Shown here one piece after another: positions 17,848 to 25,829 of a DNA stretch of 64,000 nt. Origin of the DNA: JAHZKN01 sp965250205. Lineage in GTDB: Bacteria; Pseudomonadota; Alphaproteobacteria; Rhizobiales; Hyphomicrobiaceae. The position numbers and the translations under genes are program-made. The stretch lies in contig CBDFNK010000018.1 in assembly GCA_965250205.1 (NCBI GenBank), positions 124,001 through 188,000 on the forward strand, read 5' to 3'. A model generated the notes under the pieces. It made no database searches. It worked only from the letters and a program-made list of their open reading frames with translations, and was not told where the DNA came from. The first letter of the stretch is position 1, and each line of letters starts with the position of its first letter.

Positions 17848-17854
17848 TGTTTTG

Positions 17855-17904
17855 GATCATGTTCTTGGCGTAAAACCGCGGACACTTTTGGCTCGAACAT
17901 GATC
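17855..17904. repeat. GATCATGTTC/GAACATGATC hairpin element
   Basis: 10-bp terminal inverted repeats GATCATGTTC and GAACATGATC enclose TTGGCGTAAAACCGCGGACACTTTTGG-type sequence (written here as its two halves TTGGCGTAAAACCG and CACTTTTGG). It is the same general palindrome class as the 96-bp element. It abuts the third 96-bp copy. Confidence 0.7.
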
Positions 17905-18108
17905 TTATTTTGATCTGAGTTTTTATTGACCGGTTGAGGTGATGGCCGATTGGGTTGTGGTTGGCGGGCGTCGTCACACAGCTCATCTGCCTGCTCATTG
18001 AGCAGGCAGCACAAAATTTAGGCATTTATTACCTCTGCAACAGCATGCTCCACACCTTCATGCACTATAACATCCTGACATAGCTGGACTTAATTCTTTG
18101 GCAACAGT

Positions 18109-18124
18109 TGGCATAACCTGTGCT
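18109..18124 (+). promoter_or_regulatory. candidate sigma-54 promoter of glnBA
   Basis: TGGCAT-N5-GTGCT has GG and GC at the spacing of the -24/-12 consensus TGGCAC-N5-TTGC, 64 bp before the glnB start. NtrC/sigma-54 control of glnBA is well known in alphaproteobacteria. A clear NtrC palindrome upstream was not found; only a TGCACTATA half-site near 18061. Confidence 0.45.
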
Positions 18125-18187
18125 AACCAACCGTGCATGAGCCAGACGAAGGCAGAGGCCGATTGTTTGCGGGAGGTTAAGGGGCAA

Positions 18188-18526
18188 ATGAAAAAAATCG
18201 AAGCCATCATCAAGCCGTTCAAATTGGATGAAGTGAAGGAAGCACTGCAGGAAATCGGACTGCAAGGCATTACCGTCATTGAAGCCAAGGGCTTTGGTCG
18301 CCAAAAAGGCCACACGGAGCTCTATCGCGGTGCTGAATATGTTGTTGATTTCCTACCCAAGGTGAAGGTTGAAATCGTTATTGATGACGAATTAGCGGAA
18401 AAAGCCGTTGAAGCTATCCAAAACGCCGCTAAAACAGGACGCATTGGGGACGGTAAGATCTTCATCTCAACCGTCGAAGAAGCCATTCGGATCAGAACCG
18501 GTGAAACCGGATCCAGCGCTGTCTAG
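18188..18526 (+). CDS. glnB: nitrogen regulatory protein P-II (GlnB)
   Basis: 112 residues, the standard PII length, from the ATG at 18188; GGGAGG lies about 13 bp upstream, and the longer open frame is not family-like. PII trimers sense 2-oxoglutarate, ATP and ADP and, after uridylylation by GlnD, control GlnE and NtrB. The T-loop with the modified Tyr51 is present (TELYRGAEYVVDFLPK), as is the C-terminal KTGRIGDGKIFI region. glnA follows after 79 bp on the same strand, the classical glnBA operon. Confidence 0.97.
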   Translation: MKKIEAIIKPFKLDEVKEALQEIGLQGITVIEAKGFGRQKGHTELYRGAEYVVDFLPKVKVEIVIDDELAEKAVEAIQNAAKTGRIGDGKIFISTVEEAIRIRTGETGSSAV

Positions 18527-18605
18527 CTGACTGGAACGATAGCCCCCGCGCGGTGCCAACACCCATAAGATACAAACGATGCTTGCTCACAAAAGGGGAG
18601 AGCCA

Positions 18606-20012
18606 ATGAAAACTGCGAATGATGTCCTTCAACTGATCAAGGACAAAGACGTGAAGTTCGTCGATCTGCGCTTCACAGATACACGCGGAAAGATGCAACA
18701 CGTCACTGCTGATGTCAGCTGCTTTGATGAGGAAGTATTTGAAGGCTATGCCTTTGACGGCTCTTCGATTGCTGGTTGGAAAAGCATTGAAGCGTCCGAC
18801 ATGATGCTGATCCCTGATCCAGCCTCCGCACACATCGATCCATTCTTTGCGCAAACGACACTTGCCATCTTCTGTGATGTCAATGAGCCTACTACCGGCC
18901 AGTCTTATGAGCGCGACCCGCGCGGCATTGCCAAAAAGGCAGAAGCCTATATGGCATCGCTCGGCATAGGTGACACAGTGTACTTCGGCCCAGAAGCCGA
19001 GTTCTTCATCTTTGACGATGTGCGCTTTTCTGCAGAACCGTATTCAACGGGCTTCCGCGTTGATTGCACAGAGTTGCCATCCAACACCGGTACTGAATAC
19101 GAAATGGGTAACCTCGGTCACCGTCCACGTACCAAAGGCGGCTACTTCCCAGTGCCACCGATTGACAGCTGCCAGGACATCCGTTCTGAAATGCTATCCG
19201 TGATGACGGAAATGGGTGTTGCAGTTGAAAAGCACCACCACGAAGTGGGCGCTGCCCAGCATGAGCTTGGCATCAAATTCGGCCCGATCATCACCATGGC
19301 TGATCACCTGCAGATCTATAAGTATGTCGTCCACAACGTGGCGCAGGCTTATGGCAAGTCAGCTACGTTTATGCCAAAGCCAGTTTTTGGCGACAACGGT
19401 TCGGGCATGCACGTTCACCAGTCAATCTGGAAAGATGGCCAGCCTATGTTTGCTGGCAACAAGTATGCTGACCTTTCAGAAACCTGCCTGCACTACATCG
19501 GCGGCATCCTGAAACACGCGAAATCGATCAATGCGTTCACCAACCCATCGACCAACTCTTACAAACGTTTGGTCCCTGGCTATGAGGCACCTGTTCTGTT
19601 GGCGTACTCTGCCCGCAACCGATCTGCATCATGCCGCATTCCGCATGTGACCAACCCAAAGGCCAAGCGCATTGAGATCCGCTTCCCCGACCCAACCGCC
19701 AACCCTTACCTTGCCTTTACCTGCATGTTGATGGCCGGCCTTGACGGCATCACCAATCGCATTGATCCAGGTGAAGCCATGGACAAGAACCTCTATGATC
19801 TACCACCAGCCGAGCTAGCCGACATCCCGACGGTTGCAACAAGCTTGCGCGATGCATTGGAAAATCTCGACAAGGATCGTGCGTACTTGAAGATGGGTGG
19901 CGTCATGAACGACGATATGATTGATGCCTACATCGCACTGAAGATGGAAGAAGTTGAGCGCATGGATCTGATGCCTCATCCGGTTGAGTATGACCTTTAC
20001 TACTCAGTTTAA
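18606..20012 (+). CDS. glnA: glutamine synthetase, type I
   Basis: Condenses glutamate and ammonia to glutamine with ATP; dodecameric cytoplasmic enzyme. 468 residues from the ATG at 18606 (AAAAGGGGAG just upstream; an earlier ATG at 18579 adds nine residues). Family blocks: YAFDGSSIAGW near residue 50, the metal site FGPEAEFFIFD, the catalytic NGSGMHVHQS, and the adenylylation loop NLYDLPPAEL with its Tyr near 397. Regulated post-translationally by GlnE and transcriptionally with glnB. Confidence 0.98.
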   Translation: MKTANDVLQLIKDKDVKFVDLRFTDTRGKMQHVTADVSCFDEEVFEGYAFDGSSIAGWKSIEASDMMLIPDPASAHIDPFFAQTTLAIFCDVNEPTTGQSYERDPRGIAKKAEAYMASLGIGDTVYFGPEAEFFIFDDVRFSAEPYSTGFRVDCTELPSNTGTEYEMGNLGHRPRTKGGYFPVPPIDSCQDIRSEMLSVMTEMGVAVEKHHHEVGAAQHELGIKFGPIITMADHLQIYKYVVHNVAQAYGKSATFMPKPVFGDNGSGMHVHQSIWKDGQPMFAGNKYADLSETCLHYIGGILKHAKSINAFTNPSTNSYKRLVPGYEAPVLLAYSARNRSASCRIPHVTNPKAKRIEIRFPDPTANPYLAFTCMLMAGLDGITNRIDPGEAMDKNLYDLPPAELADIPTVATSLRDALENLDKDRAYLKMGGVMNDDMIDAYIALKMEEVERMDLMPHPVEYDLYYSV

Positions 20013-20023
20013 GGCAGTGCGCT

Positions 20024-20131
20024 TTAGAGCATGTCAGCTTTTTAATGAAATCACCGACCTGCTCTAACACTTTGTTTTGAGCTGTGTCTTTATCCCAAAA
20101 CCGGTTTCCACTTTTGGGAGACACGCTCTAG
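20024..20131. repeat. single copy of the GTGTCTTTATCCC hairpin element
   Basis: Starts TTAGAGCATGTC and ends GACACGCTCTAG. The right half, GTGTCTTTATCCCAAAA-CCGG-TTTCCACTTTTGGGAGACAC (split here into its arms), is the 96-bp family without the inner CCAACAC dyad. It lies 12 bp after glnA and precedes its terminator. Confidence 0.8.
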
Positions 20132-20159
20132 ACAGCGCAACAAGACGACACAAACAAAA

Positions 20160-20187
20160 AAGCCCGGAGTGGAAAAGCTCCGGGCTT
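20160..20187 (+). terminator. Rho-independent terminator of glnA
   Basis: AAGCCCGGAG and CTCCGGGCTT form a 10-bp stem with an 8-base loop; an A run precedes it. It can serve glnBA and the convergent protease gene. Confidence 0.8.
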
Positions 20188-20223
20188 ATGTCTATCTTTT
20201 GCAAATCCTACAAAAAAGAAATG

Positions 20224-21327
20224 TTATGATTTTGGAGGACAATGTGACAACGCCCTGTCCAACTTCAGCATTGGAGATCCAGAACTCGAAGCTACACCAG
20301 ACTCAATAAAACAGTCTACGACTTCCACACCTAAATAATTTGGACGAACAAGCGAGAATAATGTGTGGCCGGCTGCACAATAAGGCGATGCCATCGACGT
20401 GCCACTCATTTCTGCATACTGATTTTGTGATATGGCACCGCTTGAATCATGTGCCACCGCACTCAAGATATTCACACCCGGACACGAAAGGTGCCCTTTT
20501 TCATTTGAAAAATTTGCGCGGTTACCTGCCTGATCATGTGCCTCAACGACAACACCATTGCTGACAATGTTGCGTTCCCGGGCCGTAATTGCGGCCCAAT
20601 TCATTGGGCTCGCAAACTTTGCATCAATTGGATCAGCCAATCCACCACTATCATTGCCAGCTGCGGAAAAAACAACTTTATTCTTTTGAGCTGCTAAAGA
20701 TAAAACTGAAACAAAAATTTCTCCTTGCGCAGCAACAATCTGTCTCCACTGTTCAGATGACTCGGTATCAGGGTTTATACCAAAATTTGATATCCAGTTA
20801 TAACCCAAACTAATATTGAATGTCTTCACCTCGTCTTTATTTGGAATAAATTCATTTAATGCCGCCAGAATTTGGCCAAATGTCTGCACAAAAGCAAGGA
20901 TGTTTCCACCAGGCTCTGAAGCGTGGAAATTGCCGGCTTTTGGCCTAACAAAGCAATTTGGTATTACTCCTCGAATACCCTTGCCATTGTTCTGTGCGCA
21001 AGCAATCCCTGCAACATGATTGCCATGATCATCCGCATTCATATCAGAACTAATGCTTGAAAAAATAATGTCTTCATGAGATGCAAAGCCCACATCCATT
21101 ACGCCAAAAATTACGCCATTATCGGCTCCCGGAAGCTCCCATACGTTATTCGCTTCAATATCACCAACACCCCAGTCTAATATTTCTGAATCATTGGTGA
21201 GCTGCCTTATATTAACTGCTTGCGCCAGATTATCTACAGCTTCATCCCTGAGCACTACATCTGGCGCAGCACCGCGCACTGTTGGGTCGCTTTTAAAGTC
21301 CTTGATTGATAACAACATGCCACGCAA
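20224..21327 (-). CDS. subtilisin-like (S8) serine protease, catalytic part of a frameshifted gene
   Basis: Contains the S8 triad: Asp in VIFGVMDVGFASHEDI, His in DDHGNHVAGIAC and Ser in MSGTSMASPYCAAG, with the oxyanion Asn in SAAGNDSGG. All key residues are present. The ATG at 21327 is unlikely to be the true start: the frame stays open upstream to 21471 and reads on into a propeptide (DIKTFLERRNAKVISK), whose beginning, with the signal peptide, is in another frame at 21459-21767. The full gene would be 20224-21767, with one frame break in 21462-21471. The gene is clearly AT-richer than the glnBA side, suggesting transfer. Confidence 0.85.
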   Translation of the reverse strand: MRGMLLSIKDFKSDPTVRGAAPDVVLRDEAVDNLAQAVNIRQLTNDSEILDWGVGDIEANNVWELPGADNGVIFGVMDVGFASHEDIIFSSISSDMNADDHGNHVAGIACAQNNGKGIRGVIPNCFVRPKAGNFHASEPGGNILAFVQTFGQILAALNEFIPNKDEVKTFNISLGYNWISNFGINPDTESSEQWRQIVAAQGEIFVSVLSLAAQKNKVVFSAAGNDSGGLADPIDAKFASPMNWAAITARERNIVSNGVVVEAHDQAGNRANFSNEKGHLSCPGVNILSAVAHDSSGAISQNQYAEMSGTSMASPYCAAGHTLFSLVRPNYLGVEVVDCFIESGVASSSGSPMLKLDRALSHCPPKS

Positions 21328-21458
21328 ATATATATCGTTGCTTGAATCATCCCCAAGCTTTGAAACAAAGTGCTTTGATAAATCAGTTTCAATCTGAACC
21401 GTTCCAATTTTTGATTGCTTCGAGATTACTTTTGCATTTCTCCGCTCAAGAAACGTCT

Positions 21459-21767
21459 TTATGTCGGACGCTTACCGCTGTCTTCAAATTGGATGATCAT
21501 TGTATTTGGAATAATGAGAGGAACAAGAGCCTTACCTTGCTCGTTAGAGCCATATTTTACTTTCTTTTTGGAGTCTAATTTATCTGGCTCAACAAGAATT
21601 TTTTTGGGGGACTTAGCAGAAAGCGATGTTCTTTTGGCGGTGTCTAGTCCCGCAATTGCCTGGCTGGTTTGCTCGGATGGAAGTCGACCTAGTAATTGAT
21701 CTTTGGCGTGAACCGAAGGAACAAGCACTACAAACATAGAAAAGAAACAACATAAAAAAATCTTCAT
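21459..21767 (-). CDS. signal peptide and propeptide part of the frameshifted S8 protease
   Basis: 102 residues: a clear Sec signal peptide (about 1-21, ending VHA), a variable linker, then PLIIPNTMIIQFEDSGKRP, the beginning of an inhibitor-I9-type propeptide. The frame ends at TAA (21459-21461). The remainder of the propeptide continues in the next frame into the catalytic part, so this is the 5' end of the same gene rather than a separate protein. AGGAGG precedes the ATG at 21767. Whether the break is real, programmed or a sequencing error cannot be told from one sequence. Confidence 0.8.
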   Translation of the reverse strand: MKIFLCCFFSMFVVLVPSVHAKDQLLGRLPSEQTSQAIAGLDTAKRTSLSAKSPKKILVEPDKLDSKKKVKYGSNEQGKALVPLIIPNTMIIQFEDSGKRPT

Positions 21768-21834
21768 AACTGCCTCCTAAAACTAAAAAAAAGAAAAAGA
21801 AAAAGAAAATCTAAAAAAATCGCGATCAAATATT

Positions 21835-21852
21835 TTCTTACACTTGTAAGAA
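21835..21852. promoter_or_regulatory. 18-bp palindrome upstream of the protease
   Basis: TTCTTACA-CT-TGTAAGAA is a perfect inverted repeat 68 bp upstream of the protease start, in an AT-rich promoter-like region that also carries a purine-rich A/G tract (21782-21826). It is a candidate operator; the regulator is unknown. Confidence 0.5.
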
Positions 21853-21884
21853 TGATCGGTATTATAGGGTATCACAATACCAAT

Positions 21885-22148
21885 CTATTCGATAGTCCCC
21901 TCCAAAAATTTCCAGATATGCAGATAGAGGCCATCGCGGGTCAGTGTGGAGTGATCGCTGCCTTTCATGGCAACAAAGGTTTGGTTGTTTTGCACCGGAA
22001 AAAAGCGCCTAGCTGGCATCTTGCGCGAAACCACACGCGGCACATACCCAAAGTTTGATGAACGCATCCGCCAAGGCCTGGCAGCCAAAGGCGGTGGATC
22101 TGTCACGGGGGAACCTGCACTGATCCCAATGCGCTTTTCAGATGGCAC
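21885..22148 (-). pseudogene. possible remnant of an alpha/beta hydrolase C-terminus
   Basis: The frame ends with RRFFPVQNNQTFVAMKG, then SDHSTLTRDGLYLHIWKFLE, which resembles the last His-containing segment of alpha/beta hydrolases. No nucleophile elbow or N-terminal part is found upstream, and no ribosome site. If real, it is a decayed gene end. The opposite-strand frame at 21967-22239 looks less protein-like. Confidence 0.3.
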
Positions 22149-22296
22149 CTGTGTATTCCGTTTCCGCCAGCGTCTAGGAAATGGCTATATCATCGACAAA
22201 AATGGTAATGTCAATCAAGACAACGGTGGCGGTGAATAATACGCATCTCCGCTCGTTCGTAATGGTTTGGTGTACTGATTTATGGTGATGGCTGAT

Positions 22297-24075
22297 CTAA
22301 ACGATCAGCATGCCATCGTCGATCATGACTGAGATGGTCAGGCCGGATACACCATTGAGCTGGGCAACATCGACAAAGCTACCGCCACGTCCGATTTGGG
22401 CTGACAAGACTGTGCCGTCACCGTTTTCAACCAGATTGAACACTTGGTTTGCGTCAAAGCTGCCTGAGAAGAAGCTTGAGACATCCAAACTGTCTTGTGT
22501 AGAGAAGTCTTCGATCTCATCAGCACCGTATTCGCGCCTCCCGCGCACAACGTCACCTTTTGCGAATACGAATGTGTCGGAACCATCGCCTCCCGTCAGA
22601 CTGTCTGACCCACGCAAGGAACGAATGACATCATCGCCAGCGCCACCGTTGAGGACTTCGCCAGCGCGATTGCTGCCGAGGATTGTATCGTCGAAATCAG
22701 AACCGACTACCGATTCAAAATTTGAAATACGATCATCGCCATCCCCTTTGACCGTGCGACGCCCGAGATTGATTTCAAGCGCAGAAGTCGCATCTGAAAA
22801 ATCGATGGTGTCAAAGCCTCGACCACCATTAAAGACGTCACGACCGGAACCAGCCATCACGATATCGTCGCCATTGCCGCCGGAAACACGATCATTACCA
22901 GCTCCGTCTAAGAGTATATCGTTGCCCGCCCCCCCATTGAGACGGTCGTTGCCATCTCCGGCTAAGAGAACGTCATCCCCACCGCGCCCGTTGAGGCGGT
23001 CATTGCCTGCGCCGCCATCAAGCTGATTGTCATCGCCAGCACCATTTATTCTGTCATTGCCATCGGAGCCGATGACGTTCTCAATGTTTAAAACAGTGTC
23101 TCGGCCAAGGCCACGCGCAGTGCCGCTAGCTAGATCCACGTTTGCGCGCCCCGCGCCACTCATATCCAGCGTATCGATTCCCGCACCACCGTCATAAACA
23201 TCGTTGCCACGAGCGGCGACAATTGTGTCATCGCCTTCACCCGCAACAAGGGTTTGATTGCCTGCTACGTCGACAAGGGTCATCGGCTGTGGTGCAAGGC
23301 CATCAATAAAGTCTGATAAGCCTGACTGCACACCGTCAAACTCAACTGTCACATTCTCAATTGTCGACAGCGAAAAACCGAGGTGGACAAAGTTGGTCAT
23401 GTCACCAATGGCTTCGTTGGCAAGCATGTCCGCAGCGCCACCAACAGCCGCCAGTCGGTCCTCAAGATAGGTTTGCAGGTCTCGCAGGTCGTCTTCAATG
23501 TCCTGGCTGAAATCGCCGGATGCCAAACTAAACACTAATGTGTCGCTACCTGCACCACCGGCCAGTGTGTCTGCACCATCACCAAGGGTGTAGATAATCT
23601 CATCATCTCCAGCCTCACCGGTGACCGTATCATCGCCAGTACCGCCGATCAGAATGTCGTTGCCTGAGCCGCCAAAGAGTCGATCCGCACCCGAACCGCC
23701 ATCAAGGTGGTCGTCGCCGCCATCGCCACGCAGGCCGTCATCGCCTTCACCGCCAGATAAGCGATCGTTACCGCCACCGCCGAACATCCCGTCGTCGCCA
23801 TTTTCACCGAACAATGAGTCGTTGCCAACGTGTCCTGTGAGCGAATCTCGACCATCGCCGCCATAAAGGAAGTCATCACCATCCGCGCCATTGACAGCTT
23901 CGTTGCCAGCAGAGCCAATGAACGTGTCGGAAAAGTGTGTGAGTAAAAAGCGCTCTATGCCGACATAGCTGTCGCCTGCGGCAAAACCTGTAGTGTTTGC
24001 CAGATCGGAAAGATCAAGAGTCAACCCTTCCGTCGCACCACGATAAGAAACCGTACCGGTTCTCGTTATCGCCAT
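22297..24075 (-). CDS. RTX-repeat calcium-binding protein (hemolysin-type)
   Basis: 592 residues with no Sec signal. Blocks of nonapeptide GGxGxDxLx repeats (for example GGDGRDSLTGHVGNDSLFG) run at about 55-170, then 270-295, 330-410 and 470-490, and form calcium-filled beta rolls. An N-terminal domain (TVSYRGATEGLTLDLSDL) and a helical insert (about 185-235) separate them. Such proteins are exported in one step by type I systems using an uncleaved C-terminal signal; the hydrophobic end VSGLTISVMIDDGMLIV fits. No HlyB/D-type genes are in the window. No enzymatic domain is visible, so adhesin or matrix protein is the likeliest role (inference). Confidence 0.92.
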   Translation of the reverse strand: MAITRTGTVSYRGATEGLTLDLSDLANTTGFAAGDSYVGIERFLLTHFSDTFIGSAGNEAVNGADGDDFLYGGDGRDSLTGHVGNDSLFGENGDDGMFGGGGNDRLSGGEGDDGLRGDGGDDHLDGGSGADRLFGGSGNDILIGGTGDDTVTGEAGDDEIIYTLGDGADTLAGGAGSDTLVFSLASGDFSQDIEDDLRDLQTYLEDRLAAVGGAADMLANEAIGDMTNFVHLGFSLSTIENVTVEFDGVQSGLSDFIDGLAPQPMTLVDVAGNQTLVAGEGDDTIVAARGNDVYDGGAGIDTLDMSGAGRANVDLASGTARGLGRDTVLNIENVIGSDGNDRINGAGDDNQLDGGAGNDRLNGRGGDDVLLAGDGNDRLNGGAGNDILLDGAGNDRVSGGNGDDIVMAGSGRDVFNGGRGFDTIDFSDATSALEINLGRRTVKGDGDDRISNFESVVGSDFDDTILGSNRAGEVLNGGAGDDVIRSLRGSDSLTGGDGSDTFVFAKGDVVRGRREYGADEIEDFSTQDSLDVSSFFSGSFDANQVFNLVENGDGTVLSAQIGRGGSFVDVAQLNGVSGLTISVMIDDGMLIV

Positions 24076-24264
24076 TGTCTCATCGTTTCCGCATTTACGG
24101 CTGTTAACGCCTTGTCCCTTTGATGAAACAAGCTAGTCCATGAATCTAAAGGTGGACTTTGTGAGACAAATACAATTTGAGGTGTTGCCAAAAAAAAAAT
24201 CAAAAATAGTTGGCAATACTGGCCGCAGACCAGTTTGAAAACTGTAGATTTCATGCTGAAAATA

Positions 24265-24570
24265 TTAATAGAAGATCAAGACAATCAGTAAAATTGTTGC
24301 AACACCAGCATAGAAGAAATTGTGCTCATGACTGAGGACCCAAGCCACAATCCGGCGCGGGTATTCAGCCCAGGGCATGCGCGCGAGGTTGGACAGCACC
24401 AAGCCAAGCAGCAATCCTATAAGGAGTGAGCGAAACTCAAGACCGCCCGTGCCGTCAACACCGCTTGCAAGCGCGCCTGCATTTCCAGAGCCGTTGCTGG
24501 CCATCGTAAATATCCCGCCGACCAACAAACCAAGAGCAAGGAGCGAGGCGAAAGAAGCGATAGAGCGCAT
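24265..24570 (-). CDS. small membrane protein, unknown
   Basis: 101 residues from the ATG at 24570 (AGGA about 8 bp upstream; the longer frame to 24636 has no ribosome site). Three hydrophobic stretches (about 5-25, 44-64 and 80-99) with a Gly/Ser-rich loop ASNGSGNAGALASGVDG between the first two. No family recognised. Confidence 0.6.
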   Translation of the reverse strand: MRSIASFASLLALGLLVGGIFTMASNGSGNAGALASGVDGTGGLEFRSLLIGLLLGLVLSNLARMPWAEYPRRIVAWVLSHEHNFFYAGVATILLIVLIFY

Positions 24571-25829
24571 GATATGTCCTGCTTTATTCTGCAGTGTGAC
24601 AAAACCAGTTTTGCGCCACAGATGCGCTAAAACCAAAAGATAAAATTAAATCCTTCACCTCAAGAAACCGTTAATCAGTTGGAGAAACTAATCTTCAGCG
24701 GCGCTTTCGAAAGCAATTCTTATTGACAACACCAAACCCAGCGAGATGCAGATAAAATTTGTATATTGACAGGGCGTTTTGCGAAGCGCAGACTTCAAAC
24801 AATCACAAACAAGGGAGGTCTATGAAAATGTTTCCCCCTGACCAGTTTGAGCCGCTTGTGTTTGCTCTGACAGCAGCTTGGTAATGTGCATCACGATGTC
24901 TTGGGACTGACGCCTTTTCATTAAGGATCCCGTCTACATCTAAGGCATGATGCATATGATCGCCCAACCATGGTGTTGTGCGTTGGATTGGTCTGCACGT
25001 CTCAGGTGCAGCAACCCCAATGACGAACGTTCATGAGCGGCCCTCAGACAATTTGAAACTTGAACTGAAGGTTGCTTGGCGGCTCACAATGTGTCGACGA
25101 GAACCTGCGGTGACGGAGTTTTCGGCCGTAAGGGTGCGTAGTAGAGATATGAACGCGACATCGCGTCGAAGGAGTAAAAAACGCAGACGATTTTTGGAAC
25201 ACCACCATACGATCTTTCAGTTATGAGGCGTCACGTGCTGAGTCCTAAACTCACGGTGAAAACTCACTTTGAAAGATTGATTTTAGAGAGTCTCATTGGA
25301 GACTTCGGAAACAGGTTGGTGTTTAAACCAAAAGTAAGATGCAGCCCCTGAGCGAGAGCGTTCAATCTACACGAACCGTCCAAACCGTTGTGACCGACAC
25401 GATGACCTTCAGAAAACCAAACTTTGATTGGTGGAGACAATAAAGACGTCGCACACCAGAGAGACAAAATGATGTATTGGTTTAGCTCTTGCAGCCCTGA
25501 CCATTGAGCATCAATATCTCTCAACCGCGACACCGCTTGGAACCATTGTCTCAGATCAAAAACCTGCAAGGCCCGGCCAGGGATGCCACACACCATGGCA
25601 ACCATTGGACCGGGCTTTCGCATTCTCATGATCCACACACACATGATCCACATACACATGGCCCGCGCACCTCAATGCCATCTGGCCGGTTTATTTTCGT
25701 CTTTGAATGACCCCAATGCGCACATATGTACGTGCACGCTTCTCCAAAGGTTTTCTCCGTTGGTCCCAAGGTTCTGAAAACCCGCTATTCTTCCCAACTT
25801 CAATGAAGTGCGATGATCTCCAAAAAGCC
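24571..25829. other. long stretch with almost no coding signal
   Basis: About 1.26 kb between the small membrane gene and the DUF4846 gene. The only structured item is the 20-codon frame at 24822-24884 with a strong ribosome site. Frames at 24978-25226 and 25264-25659 lack family features and ribosome sites. Low-complexity ATGATCCACACACA-like repeats occur at 25627-25660. Confidence 0.5.
24822..24884 (+). CDS. candidate 20-residue peptide gene
   Basis: ATG at 24822 is preceded by AAGGGAGGTCT, an ideal Shine-Dalgarno at 6-7 bp spacing. The frame encodes MKMFPPDQFEPLVFALTAAW and stops at TAA. Two TTGACA hexamers (near 24724 and 24766) lie upstream. No modifying-enzyme or transport gene is adjacent, so a RiPP precursor is not supported; a leader peptide or small membrane-active peptide is possible. 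Existence as a translated gene is inference from the ribosome site. Confidence 0.4.
   Translation: MKMFPPDQFEPLVFALTAAW

Larger units (their letters stand above)
17217..18187. other. repeat-filled divergent intergenic region
   Basis: About 970 bp between nnr and glnB. It holds one CTAG-bounded element, a triplicated 96-bp element, a GATCATGTTC hairpin, a near-perfect palindrome CTGCCTGCTCA-t-TGAGCAGGCAG (17987-18009) and the glnB promoter region. The long open frames across it exist only because the 96-bp unit is a multiple of three. Confidence 0.7.

Noticed and set aside
17446..18025. Several long open frames on both strands with repeated SLSQNHPTQAC or VSQKWQPVWPTL peptides
   Set aside because: They exist only because the 96-bp repeat is a multiple of three; no ribosome site or family match, and all frames look equally open.
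21967..22239. 90-codon plus-strand frame ending GYIIDKNGNVNQDNGGGE
   Set aside because: No ribosome site, no family, and a minus-strand frame over it looks slightly more protein-like.
22310..23026. 238-codon plus-strand frame rich in Ser/Pro
   Set aside because: Shadow of the RTX repeats on the opposite strand; composition follows the repeat code.
24978..25659. Two open frames (24978-25226 plus, 25264-25659 minus) in the empty kilobase
   Set aside because: No ribosome sites, odd composition and no domain pattern.
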